A DNA stretch of 64,000 bases from Phytoseiulus persimilis. Lineage: Eukaryota > Arthropoda > Arachnida > Mesostigmata > Phytoseiidae. Shown here piece after piece: positions 27,025 to 38,215 of the stretch. The stretch covers positions 19,716,001-19,780,000 of the forward strand of contig CM075101.1 of the NCBI GenBank assembly GCA_037576195.1, written 5' to 3'. Position numbers and translations under genes: made by a program. The notes beneath the pieces are model-generated. The model did no database searches. It saw only the letters and a list, made by a program, of their open reading frames with translations, and had not been told where the DNA came from. How positions within the stretch are numbered: the stretch's first letter is position 1; every line of letters starts with the position of its first letter.

Positions 27025-28203
27025 TAGGCTTTTCAAATAACCGCATTTTTAAATAACCGCGGCTACGGTTAACCGATAACCGCAATAGCGCTTAACCGCA
27101 AAATCAGGACCGATAACCGCAATAGCGCTTAACCGCAAAATCAGGATCGAAAACCGCGGTTATAACCGCAAATAACCGCGGTTATATGGGAGAGTGCCCG
27201 GAGACATGATTCCGAACAGATCCTTCACCGATACCATCGTTCTAACGCCTGATAATATTGAAACGAGTCATAGCCGAAGATGGAGGAGAGATACCACAAC
27301 TCCTCCATATCCTCCCCAGGGAAAAGTTTCCACATAAGAGAAAACTTTGTATGATTCCCAGGTAGCTTCTCCTCTTTCATGGGAAAGAAGGTTCTATTAT
27401 TAACGGATACAACGACATCTCAAAACAAGTCTCATAAGGACTCGTTTGTTACAACTCCTCACGATCCGCTGAGGACGTGTTGCAAACTCTGAAATGTGGG
27501 ACTGGCACCGGTTTCTGCACGGTTTAAGACCAAAGAGTGCCCAAAGGCATGCTTCTTTGTTGAGTTGGGATGACTCACGTAAATTCAACGTCCCGATTCT
27601 CTAGTTTTTTTCTATTGGGAATCCTCGAGGTCGTCTTTTGAGCTGCTTCCAATTTTTCTCTGACTCCAAATACTGCTCCTGGCTTCGATAGCATTGTTGC
27701 GGTCTTCAGAAAGGAGGTATGTTCTCGGTTCCGACCAGAGCATGAGAGATCCCCGTTTTCTTGTAAGACTTCATCGCGATTCTTCCATCGACCCACACGA
27801 TAGCTACTTCCGCTGGGCTGTGTTTCTTGATCCTACCAGATGCGTAGAGCTGATGGGGACATGGAGAGGCTGCACCTCATGAGTGATATGTCCAGGTATG
27901 ATTGCTAGCCAGGTCCGGCTCTCGGAAGCGTGTGCGAACTTCGCTTAACGGGGCTCATCACACAAGATGTCACAGTTCCAGAACCGATTCATTTATCGTC
28001 AATTCCTGGCGCCCAATTCCAGATCCCCAGCCAGAGTACGCTCATCAGACACGACGCCTTCTCAGAAAATCATACGTTTCGGGAAATAGCGGTTAAATGT
28101 GGTTATAACCGCAGTTCGCTCGCGGTTATTGCGGGTAAAAACCGCGCAATATTTGCGGTTATTGCGGTTATTAATCGCGGTTGAATAACCGTTGCAAAGC
28201 CTA
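27025..28203 (+). mobile_element. Non-autonomous hAT element, complete copy
   Basis: The 1179-bp element begins taggcttttcaaataaccgc and its right end is the reverse complement of taggctttgcaacggttatt, giving short imperfect terminal inverted repeats. It is flanked on both sides by the 8-bp duplication ctgattag (27017-27024 and 28204-28211). That duplication fits the hAT preference for nTnnnnAn. The subterminal regions are packed with ataaccgc/gcggttat motifs in both orientations, possible transposase-binding sites. There is no transposase frame inside, so it would need a source element elsewhere. The intact target duplication and ends point to the youngest family member in this window. Confidence 0.9.
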
Positions 28204-28211
28204 CTGATTAG

Positions 28212-29454
28212 AGCTCCGCATTTGGATCACCCCATATTTCGGTTTGCGCGTATCAAGTGCTTCATGTGAGCGTCGACAGTAGGATCAGTGATCGAAGCAA
28301 GAGGTTTGGCTCGACTTGCAACGGCCAAAGTACCGATTCTATGAGAACGTCGCCCGGGCCAGACCCTCCCATCCGCCCCTTTCCCCCCCTTGATCATGGG
28401 ACTGCATCCTAATGATAATGGAGGCGAAATGTCCCGCTGAAGTTTCAGGATTGTTGCTACCCCGATAATGAAAATATCAACCTCGCACGTGAATTCGAGG
28501 TCATCTCGATACGGGAACAGCACTTCCCATCGATTGGTCGGAATGCACGCCACAGGCTGTATCGACTTCAATCTTGCTCCAGACTCGAGGAACTGAAATC
28601 TTGACTTCCGAGATCTTGAGAGCAGAAACGTTTAGATTGCGACACCTGTAATTTCTTCCCAGATGATCCGAATCGCAAGACAAAAAAATGAAATAACGTG
28701 GGAATTCATGCACAACATGCCCTATCATGTTCGAAGATCCGAGGGAATCTTTCGATTTGAGCAAATTCTCTTTTGCTCTCATGTGATTGGTCTCGCAATT
28801 AGTGCATTCCGACCGATATTTGGAGCAAGAGCAGGCGTCCGAGAGCTCTCATCAGCTCCTGTCTGGCGGACTCATATCCCGGAGCAAGCAGCTTCCAATT
28901 GGCCGCTACCGGAATACTTCAAAAGTATCCGTTTCCGGAGAATTCCTGTTCCCCTTCTCTCTTCCCTGTAGGACCAACTCGGTTTCCTCTGCGGGAGAGA
29001 CTCGAAGGTTCTATGAGTTCGGCCAGACTGAAGTTCTCAGGGGACTGCAGGGATCGCTCAAACTTAACAAAATATCGTGAGCTGGGCTGCAGCTCATGAC
29101 AACATTTCCCCCTTGCAAGGATTTTGCGGAATCATGATATCAGGGCGGTTTTCAGCAGGCTAGAGTGGGCATCTGTTTCAGGGCTGTTTCAGGGTGTCAG
29201 TTTCGAGCTCACCGGCTGGAAACGTCTGCCATCATCCGGGTACGGTCAGAGCGCTCCCGTATGAGCTGAGGAAAGCGGTGTGGATCACTTCCCCGATCGA
29301 TGCTGAACTTCTTCGCTCCGGATTTCGTCGCTTTCACTCGGAATGAACCAAAAGTTAGACAGGGGACCTGTGGAAGCCTGCTGTATTCGTAACACTTGTA
29401 GACCGAATGTCATTATCAAATAGGCTTTCGTGGCTCACCAACAAGAGGGCGGCA
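28212..29454. other. Intergenic stretch
   Basis: No recognisable gene or repeat. Overlapping frames near 28.66-29.1 kb occur in all three plus frames with no family signature. Confidence 0.4.
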
Positions 29455-30085
29455 TTTTTTGATCGGGAATTTTTGGCCATAACTTTGTCAATCCTTGGAA
29501 TTTTTTCGAAAATCAAAAATTGATCGATAGAGGATATCAGAGCGGTCGTTTCCATCCAAAATGATGCGGTCAGGAGATGGTTCTGAAACTGACCCGTTGT
29601 TTTCTCGAGGTTCCCCAGAAGTTATCGTGAAAACGTCAATATTTATCGGACCAGACTCGTGGGTGTCGCGTTCGACGCGGATGATTCTCCCATCTCCGAG
29701 TAATTTTCCCAGGAGGAGATCCCTTCGAAATGCGGAGAAAACGAAACCAGCCATCGGACAGGCCCCTGAAAAACAGATGGATACGATCGCTTGCAAACTT
29801 CCGAGAAAACGAAATAACTTCCATCGGTCTCCTGTCCAATGACCGGCTCCCTCATGCGGGTCGAACGCGACCCCCACGAATCCGATCTGATGAATATTGA
29901 CGTTTTCACGATAAATTTTAGGGAGACGTCGAAAAAAATATGGTCATATTCCGAAACAGCTCTGACCGCAGTTTCCGGCACATCCACTTAAATTTCGATC
30001 GAAACGACCGATATAATCCATCGATCACGTTTTGATATTTGAAGGAATTCCCAGAATCGACGAAAATATGGAGAAAACGAGATCG
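29455..30085. repeat. Large imperfect palindrome (foldback repeat), copy 2
   Basis: The arm 29455-29690 is similar to the reverse complement of 29850-30085, with a spacer of about 160 bases. A conserved block reads atcgtgaaaacgtcaatatt in the left arm, and its reverse complement is in the right arm (aatattgacgttttcacgat). The flanking ggtgtcgcgttcgacgcgg block is mirrored by ggtcgaacgcgaccccc. Outer parts (gatcgggaattttt and its mirror) also match. Arms are roughly 75-80 per cent identical by eye. The family recurs at 5570-6110. Confidence 0.75.
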
Positions 30086-30318
30086 GGCTCGAAAATCCCC
30101 TACTGAAGGATGTCACCTTGTACTGGTTGGTCAACGTAAGTCTGGAATTTCCTCACCCTTCCTTCATTTGCTTATCATTCGGTGAGAATGGTCCGTTCCC
30201 CGCATTCATTCATTGCGATCAAACGATGACGCATCTTTCATTTCTGACAATCGGTCAAGAATTTAATGCTGTAGAACGACTCGACTTTCAACTTTCCCTA
30301 AACCGAGAGAGAAACAGC

Positions 30319-30885
30319 TTCTGTCAACTGATCGAGTTTGTTTGGGTTCCCTCGGATACGGCGGAGGTATACATGGATCCGCTGAAGAAATGGCGAGGAT
30401 CGGTTCAGATCGAGATCGACGACCGATCTCATCAGCCTCATAAGAGTCACTGATCTGTTAACAAATTCTCGTCCTCGATTCAATCTCCCGTATCCCCCAG
30501 GATCCGAAATTTTCCCGACAGCGGGAAGTTTTCGGATCTGTCCAAACTACGCGAGTAGGGATTTGTCGGGTCGATGCGACCACTTTTTACGGCGCGTAAA
30601 TCGAGCTTCTGCAGCTCTCCGTCCTGGATGAAAAAACTGAATTTTTCGCCATCGAAAAATTTCTCGAATTCGGCTTTCCTGGAGAGAGACGAGGGAATGG
30701 AATCTAGGACGGGATTTTGTCAACAGATCAGTGATTTGTGTGAAGCTGATGAGATCGGTCGCCGATTTCGAGATCTAGAGCGATTCTCGTCACTTCTTCA
30801 GCGAACCCATGAAACCCTCCGCCGCATCTGATAAAGTCAGAACGAACTCGAGCGATTGACTCCAGACTTCCCTCGGGCAGTTTTT
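30319..30885. repeat. Inverted repeat pair flanking about 370 bp
   Basis: Plus bases around 30319-30410 (gatcgagtttgtttgggttc ... tggatccgctgaagaaatgg) match the reverse complement of about 30790-30885 (ctcgagttcgttctgac ... tgggttcgctgaagaagtg). The inner and outer limits fade. It adjoins the palindrome at 29455-30085 and may belong to the same foldback family or a nested insertion. Confidence 0.6.
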
Positions 30886-33800
30886 GAAGAACAGATGGCA
30901 TTTTCCGAGCCGTTCCGGGGAATGCAACTCCCCGCCGGCTGACGCAAGCAAAAAATTGTCATCCTCCGAGCTATCGATTGCAAGAAGAAAATACAAAATC
31001 GGTCCATGTTTCACTGACTTATGAGCAAAAGAAGGAAGAGTGAGACATACATTGACCGCCTTGTATATGTGCCTGCTCAATTTCTTCATCTCCTTCGCGC
31101 TCGTATCAGTTTCTCGACACCAGAGTCCCTTTTGCTTCATTCGAACCATCTTTCTTTTTTTGCACAGAGCTTCCGTATCTCGCCCCCAGATTCGCGTGGT
31201 CCGCTGTCCAGAGTATCTCTCGTTTTCGCGCGAATTCCTCAATCGAGCAACTAGAACAAGCAAGTCATGTTTTCCACACCAGAATATACGAGCGGGAGCA
31301 AATAAACGGCCCTTTTTTCGATGAATTTCCTCTTCAGAGGTGAGGAAAAAAATGCGTCCGAGCTGCATTCACTCATCCCGCGATGACCCCCGAGCTTTCA
31401 CCTGGTTTCTCTTGAACCAATCAACACGAAAACCGCCGATCCAGATCTCGGAAGCCGATCCTCAGACGCCCGAATGAACTCATCTGCACGCGTGATGTCC
31501 GGGTTGCTCAAATCTGCCCCAAGATCCGGGATCTCAGCGGATTGAAAAGTCCTTTCATGGAGCTGAACGAATGGCGGATCGACAATGGTTTCCTGGAACG
31601 CTGGAGTCCAAAGCCTCTTCTTGCAAGGTAACCAGCGAAATCCTCCACATGATTGAAAAAACAATCGATTTCAAGGCGTTTCGGCCTTGCGCAGCGTGCG
31701 GTTCGAGCCAGGGAGCTCTATTCCGCTTTTTATTCTGGGAAAAGAATCCATCGATGCTGAATCATAGCAGACGTACATTCAGTCGTCGACTGATTCTCCG
31801 CGAGATAGGAGTAAGATGACAACAGAGATTTTGTCTTCGCTCGAACCGCCTCCAGCGCTCGCAGATTTGAGAAAGATTCGCGAAGATCCAGATTCTCGAC
31901 AGCTAGATCCCGGTAGCCTGGTTCCGGTGAGCCGAGCTTCGGGCTGTGACCTGCATGGCCAGCATCCCGGAAAACCATTCCATGAATGAGACGGGGTAAC
32001 ACACGTGGTTGTTTTGGTTGCTGGACAAGTAGTTAATAGCCGATTTCGTGGAGTTTTTGTCGTGGAAAAGCCTATGCTTTGTCTATGGCAGCACACGAAG
32101 ACCGCTTACTAGATTGTTATTCAGCAGCCTGAGAGGTAAACATTCGCTTCCGATGAAATCTCCGAAAGGAGCGTCGAAAGAAACAGATCTCCGAAGCCCA
32201 CATTCAGATTATTATTATTATCCAGAGATTGTGCCATGTAAGATAAGAGAGCTGAAATTCGGGTTAGACCCATTCCCAGGGTTCGTTCGAATCTCAACCC
32301 ATTCCGATTTTTCTCTCTCGGAAAGCCAAATCCGCTCCATTAATCGGCCCAACCAGTTTGTATGGCAGCGGGGTGAAACCGTAGTTTTCACATCCCCCCG
32401 ATAATTCCCAGACTGGGTCACACGTTGTGAAGGGGCTGAATCGTTCATTATGGGCGGGATTGAGGATATTCGGCTTGGGTAACACATTGAAAACGATGCC
32501 AGTCGCTATAACACGCATCCAAATCGACCGATGAATACGGTGTGCGATCCAGTGAACAATCCGTGAGACGGGCAGATGCTGGCAGGACAGGAAGATGGAC
32601 GCCACCTCTCCGCATCTGATACAACACGGCCAAATCTTATACCGGTCCCAAGCTTTGCAATATAGAAAAAATATAGCGGTTATTCACCGCAATCTTCGGG
32701 TGGGAATTCGGCCGCTCATAACAGCATTGAACCGCAGTTCTCCGAGGCGTATGATTTTTTGAGAAAGCGTCCCGTCTGATGAGCGTAATACTGTGGGAGT
32801 GCTCCCGTTAGAGCGAAGTTCGTACACGCTCCCGAAATTAGGACCCGACTAGCAATTATACCCGCATATATCACTATTCCTCGATTTTTCCCTGTAGCCC
32901 TAACCGCAGAATGAACTTAATGCGTCTTCCGAACGGATAAAGGCTCCAGATCGCAGTTGAAGTTCGTCCATATCCGTGTCTGCATTGGAGATTCGGAGTC
33001 TCGCCTCAGAGGAGTCAGGGGCGCAGAGCCGAGGGGCGCGGAAGAGATGAAGTACCATCAATGCCCAAGACTGCAATAAAAACTCGCCTCAACTCAGGCA
33101 CGAACATGCACCAGAGGGCTGAAGGTTTGCACCTCTACCTCTTGAGGGCGCGAAGCTGAAGACAAACGGATTCGAGGTTCTGTCAATCTTCTCCACTGCA
33201 GTAGAAATTTAATCGGAGTCAAGAACAAAATCGCGACCCATGGAGCTGAGGAGCGTAGAATCAGACTTCCGTTTCGATCTATCGGAGAAACTTTGTGATG
33301 CTATAGATGACTGTGAGACGTCGGTCCGTGCCACGGATCATTGTGATTCAAGGGAAGCTGGGCGCATTAGAATTTTTGAGCATTGAGAGACGAAACGAAA
33401 GGAAAAAAAACGTTTCTAGAGCCGCAGTCAAGGCTAATCGTACGCGATTCAGGTCATCACACTATCGTGGTAACATTGAGTTAACATCAACAAGAAGAAT
33501 CTCTTGCGATGGCTCACCACGTTTCCGCGCGGGCTCGGAGAGAGGGGGGGGGGGGGGCGCATTTTTGCTGGTTTGCCCCGGGCGCCGCTTGAGCTAGATA
33601 CGTCTTTGATGACGGCGTCCGTTATGGAGCGGACGAACGACCTATATGGCCGCAGAAAGAAGTCATGTAATGTCCGAATCGGACCTGTATACGACCCAGG
33701 GATGATTCCTTTCTTTAGCTTGATCCCGGTCCGTGTACAAGTATCTGGAAGTGCAGACTCCCTGTTTGCCGCCCATGAGTCTACGGAACACTGGTTGGCT

Positions 33801-33969
33801 CGAATAATGGAAGCAAACTATGCGTCCGGTTCTGAGCTTTCCGGAGCCTGTTCTTAGGGCCATTTCAATATCTCGGAGGGCGCAGAACTCAGTCTCCCAG
33901 CAAGAAGTCGATTTATTCGACGTATGATTGCTGGTCTCGAATCGTGCCGGGCACTTTCCTCCGGCTATT
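30886..33969. other. Gene-poor stretch with hAT remnant and poly(G)
   Basis: Contains the hAT fragment at 32655-32835 and a run of about 15 G near 33544-33558. Frames on both strands (such as minus 30790-31368 and minus 31730-32096) show no family signature. Confidence 0.4.
32655..32835 (-). mobile_element. hAT family fragment (right-end portion)
   Basis: This resembles the reverse complement of the right-hand subterminal part of the complete element: it has gcggttattcaccgcaat, then gcgtatgattttttgagaaa and gtctgatgagcgtaatactg in the same order. The terminal inverted repeat is missing or too decayed to see. Confidence 0.65.
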
Positions 33970-34350
33970 TCAGCAATTGCTCGTTGACGTACTTGATGTG
34001 GTTTCCAAAGTTTGGGCACTGGGATTCTCCTCAGAGCGTCGCCTTTCGTACGCCTCTGCGAGCCTGACCTTATCGATCGCAAATTTCCGCAAGAGAAGGT
34101 CCGTCGTCTGCTCAGGGGTCAGTTTTTCTGTCTCAGATTTTGATTCATCGCCTTTCTCTGCCTCAAGGACTCTCATTGTCAGATCGACTTGCTCCCAGGA
34201 AACACCAGCTCTCCTCAAGCTCGTGATCTCCTTCACGTATTCACTGATTCGATCATTAATAGGACCACCGGTGACCGCGCCGATCACTAAGAAAAGTATT
34301 GAAAGGATATAGAAAAATGCGCGAAAATCAACCTTCGTTGTTAGCTCCAT
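33970..34350 (-). CDS. Small putative secreted protein
   Basis: From the Met at 34350 the frame gives 126 residues. It starts with a typical signal peptide (MELTTKVDFRAFFYILSILF, then a short hydrophobic run ending near VTGGP), then a charged, helix-rich domain of about 70 residues (motif RRAGVSWEQVDLTMRVL) and a Ser/Thr-rich tail ending in Cys. The frame is open 28 codons upstream to 34434, but that start would bury the signal. It weakly resembles the ORF at 36917-37240 in layout and in the PI......r..G.S.E.. pattern, suggesting paralogues 2.6 kb apart. No known family is recognised and splicing was not resolved. Confidence 0.4.
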   Translation of the reverse strand: MELTTKVDFRAFFYILSILFLVIGAVTGGPINDRISEYVKEITSLRRAGVSWEQVDLTMRVLEAEKGDESKSETEKLTPEQTTDLLLRKFAIDKVRLAEAYERRRSEENPSAQTLETTSSTSTSNC

Positions 34351-34859
34351 GTCGAGAAAGCGAGTGTGTCCACAGTCGACGCGTCTTTGACCAGAAAATA
34401 TGTGATAGCAGACGCGGAGAGAAGTCCACTCCAATGGCAGCTAAGGTGACTTTCTTGTGCTGATCTTGAGTGTACAGGGTCTGTACTTTGAGCTGAAACA
34501 TTTTGCTGGGTTCAGTGTTTTGAGCTGTGTTTCGGTCAAACTTTGTCCGATCGGGGCAGTTATCGTTGGTCGAAAGTTCTTGAGAGCGCATTCTCATTTC
34601 CAACAATTGGATAAGAGTTGCGACTATTTTTGTTTCACCTCAGAAGTCACTTGGCGCTAATCTCATGTTCCCTGTTGGAAACGCGCCGACAACTCGGCAG
34701 GGGTCATAGCGGCTGCGACGAATAACAGCTCGGAAGAGTCGCGAGGAATCCAAGTTTTTCATTCGAACCGAGAGCCTTTCGCCGCGATGACTCTCTCCAG
34801 TCCAGAGAGCGATGTGGAAAACAATACTCGATTTTCGTCTCCCGGAATCGATTGACATT

Positions 34860-35000
34860 CGGTTAACCGCGAAATTGAGACCGCAAACGGCGGTACATGG
34901 AAAAGTGCATGGAGACGCGTTCCCGAACAGATCCTGCTCCGAAACCATCGTTTTCAAGCCTGGTCCCATGCATCATACTGTGCATGGTGCTCATGCACCA
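34860..35000 (+). mobile_element. hAT family fragment (left-end portion)
   Basis: The segment ggttaaccgcgaaattgaga, then gcatggagacgcgttcccga and acagatcctgctccgaaacc, follows the order of the complete element's left third (ttaaccgcaaaatcagg, ggagacatgattccgaacag, atccttcaccgataccatcg). Neither terminal repeat is present. Confidence 0.6.
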
Positions 35001-35594
35001 GGTTTCTCATGGTTCTACTGTTTTCTATGAGCCTAGACGACAAGGTCTCACCTCAGAGACGGTCCCTTACGCAAGATTGCGAACGACACAAGTAATATGG
35101 AGAAAAATAGGCACGATGAGGGATGAGTGATAGTTTTCTTTCATGATTCTCGGGGGTTTCCGGAAAACTCTGAGTGGTCTGACTTGATGGTTCGATTCTG
35201 GTGGCTGTACCCTCTTGTATTTGGGAGTCATTCCATATGTCAGGTTGAACATTGTTCATCACACATCCAGTACTTCTTCAAATCATTGGCGAAAGGAAGA
35301 AACACGCCTCTGAACGTATCAGATTGAACCGATGGGGTAATTCCGAGAATGACGATCGTACCAGCAAGTCGCGGAGTCGATCCGGAGGCGGAACTACATT
35401 AGTAGCCGGCTAAGGCCTGCTATTGGGGACGTGTAGGCACTCAAAGCTTCATTCAAGGAGTTCGCCGCCCAGCAGAGTGTCCCGAGAAGTCTGGGGGACG
35501 AAAAGCCTTGGAGCTGGAATTCCGCAACGAGGTCTTGAAGATCGCATCTTTGCTGTCAAATTTCCTGCTTATTCCTATCAGATGCTCGATGGGA

Positions 35595-35745
35595 CGAATG
35601 ATGGAGACAACTTTTGTCCAGCTCACTCTGCTGCTCGATTACGGTCATAACTTTTTGCCGGTGTCCCATCGTTTCGGTGGAAACGTTCGAGTCTGATTTC
35701 CGCACTTCGAATTCCGAGCTCAAGGCTGGACTTAAGATAATTGCT
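35595..35745 (+). repeat. Dispersed repeat, copy B
   Basis: Partner of the repeat at 26270-26440 in the same orientation, sharing an aacttttgt..agctcact core and the following tgtcccatcgtttcggtgg segment. Too degraded to classify. Confidence 0.5.
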
Positions 35746-36916
35746 AACGGAATCATCGATCGAGTGTCCCAGAGACACCCCAGAGCTTCTCGAGCAATGC
35801 GAATCGAAGTGAGAGACTCTCATGGCCGAATTTTTTCACAACTATGAGCTGGACAGTGCTCTCCGTCCTCCTCTCGTATCTTCCACCGTGAGAGACGAAA
35901 CATGGACGAAAAAGGTGTGAAAACAACGGAGCAATATCTCAGGGCTCGTCGAGGTGAACGTTCCAACTCTTGGGACTTCCAAGTCTATATCGGAAGATCC
36001 CGAGACTTTGAACTTCCGTTTTCGGCTAAGCGGTAATCCGGGTCCGATGAAAAGCTTGCCGTAACGATGGAATTGAAAGAATATCGATCTTCCCGACCGC
36101 ATCAGCGACGCATCGTCCCTAAGCTGCAAACCTCCGAATGGTGTTCTCATCTCTGACGAAACTATTTGTGTCTGTGTTCCGAACATCGTTTGCAGGAGAC
36201 CGACCTACTACTTCCCGAGCTCAATACAAACAGGTCGGAGGAATCATTTCCGGGAGAGACCAGCACAAGTTCATGCAAAGTGATAGATAATACCTGACAT
36301 CTCGATGATTTCCTTCCGAACATTTTCTTAGTTCTCGGAATTTCCGGCAGAACACGGCGCGCGGATCGCGGCTTGACTCGCAACGGTAAATGTTCCCCCC
36401 CGTCGGAGGGCCACTCATCCCTTCACACACCGTCTTTTAAAAGCTTTTGGAGGCCTCAGCCGCCCCGTGATGGTTTCCTTTACACGACTCTCTCTCTATC
36501 ATCGGGAACGGATCATTTTGACTTCAATCGAACTCAGCCGCAGGAGTCGCGACCAGGAGACGATGAGTCTCATGAGCCACCTTCCACGGATGAAACAGTC
36601 GGTCATGCTACGGCATGCAAATCGGAAAGTTTCCTCCCTGGAACTATTCAGGAAAGCAACTTCGAAATTCCCGACGGCAGAGTTCGAATCCCGCTTCCCA
36701 GAGCGGGCATTGAATATTCTGACGCCGCGTTGAGGAAATATCTGAAAGACGAGCGGCATCGACACTGTCAACGGAAAGCATATAATTTCTCGCCAATCCT
36801 CCGGAACACAGCGTTAATCACCACCAACGTCCATCTATGTTAGAATCCCGAGTTTTACTTGGAAATGCTCCCTTGTACGTTCGCAACAAATTTGAGGACT
36901 CGCATAGCTTCAGGGG

Positions 36917-37240
36917 TCAGCTTGGGTCCCAGAGGATGGTCTCGTAGCTTCTGTTCATCCACTGCCACTCTCTTTTAGCTAAAACTTCAACTATCTTCTC
37001 CATCTCTTCTTGTGGACTATTCGCTCGATGGGACTTCTTGCCCGAGGAATTTGCAGCGTAATCCTCAGGCCACCAAATGTCCATAATCTTATAAATTTCC
37101 TCGTAGCTCTTGCCCTCTCTCAGGAAGGTCTCGATTCTTCTGCGGTGATTCTCGATGGGAGTCGCCTTCTTTGAGTGAACAGTCGCTGAGAACAATACAA
37201 TGCCCACCAACACCAAAACATGGGACGTTCGGACTATCAT
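36917..37240 (-). CDS. Small putative secreted protein
   Basis: The frame gives 107 residues with an N-terminal signal peptide (MIVRTSHVLVLVGIVLFSAT, cleavage expected near VHS/KK). A mature basic, charged helix-rich domain of about 84 residues follows (RRRIETFLREGKSYEEIYKI and later SPQEEMEKIVEVLAKREW). It has no cysteine in the mature part. Its layout and the pattern PI......I..f.r.GkS.Ee resemble the ORF at 33970-34350. An overlapping frame at the 3' end (GPKLTPEAMRVLKFVANVQ) reads equally well, so the C-terminus may be altered by an unrecognised intron or a frameshift. Function unknown. Confidence 0.45.
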   Translation of the reverse strand: MIVRTSHVLVLVGIVLFSATVHSKKATPIENHRRRIETFLREGKSYEEIYKIMDIWWPEDYAANSSGKKSHRANSPQEEMEKIVEVLAKREWQWMNRSYETILWDPS

Positions 37241-37429
37241 GGATGGTAGCGGATCGGAAAATATCTCTCCAAGTCGAGAACAACGACGGGCAACTCGTGA
37301 GATCAGCCTGATAGGGCTGTCAGTCTGTCATGGGAATTCCGCTGACAGGAACGCGGGAATGATTCGGGGATGTAACGAGAGAAACCGACGAAAAAAAACC
37401 AGCTGCTCATAATTGTTCATGATTATAAC

Positions 37430-38215
37430 TGGGCTTTGTAACGGTTATTTATTCGCGGCTAATAACGGCGAGGTAATTGCAGTTATAACCGCATTCAACC
37501 GCACCGTTCCGAAACGTATGTTTTTTCTAGAAAGCGTCTCGTCTGATGAGCGCACTCTGACGGACTGAGATCTGAATTTACGATTACCCGCCGATAGCAT
37601 TGACGATTTTCGACTGATTCGCATCAAATAACGCTAGAACCAGGACGTCGAATTCACATGAGTCAACCCAATGAAGAAAGCTTGCATTCAGGCACTCTAC
37701 GCTCGTAAATTCGTTCAGAAATCGGCCCCGAGGCTACAATCCAGAGTTAGCAACAGGATCGTGGGGGGCTGAACCCATAGCTGCATTCATAGAATGGGAT
37801 GCTCTACAAAACAACATGACCTCTTCTGGATCGTACGAAATTGTGTCAAAGATTTCGTGACTTGAGACGTTCCACGAATGTTCTCGACCCCATCTGATAA
37901 AGTCCCAGTTGTAACCAACGAGTTCAGTATGAGATGTGTTTTGAGATTTCGCTGTATCTGTGACTATAGAACCTCATTTATAAGAAGAGTGGAGAAGCTA
38001 CCTGAGAATCAAACAAAGTTTTCTTTCATGTAGGAACTTTCCCCTGAAATTCTGTGAAGGATTTCGGGGCATTGTAGTATCTTTCTTTCGTCTCCGAGAA
38101 AGGGTCGTTCCAATATGACAGTGATGATGAGAGGGATCTGTTCGGAATCACGTCTCCGGGTACTTTCCCATATAACCGCGGCAATTGGAGCTTACAACCG
38201 CGGTTTTCAGTCTTA
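37430..38215 (-). mobile_element. hAT family element, inverted, one end lost
   Basis: The left side begins tgggctttgtaacggttatt, matching the complete copy's right terminus read in reverse, and continues with ataaccgc motifs and gtctgatgagcgcactctg. The far side near 38150-38215 carries gtactttcccatataaccgc and cgcggttttcag, matching the subterminal left region, but the terminal repeat is gone. Internal sequence is about 400 bp shorter than in the complete copy. Confidence 0.75.
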
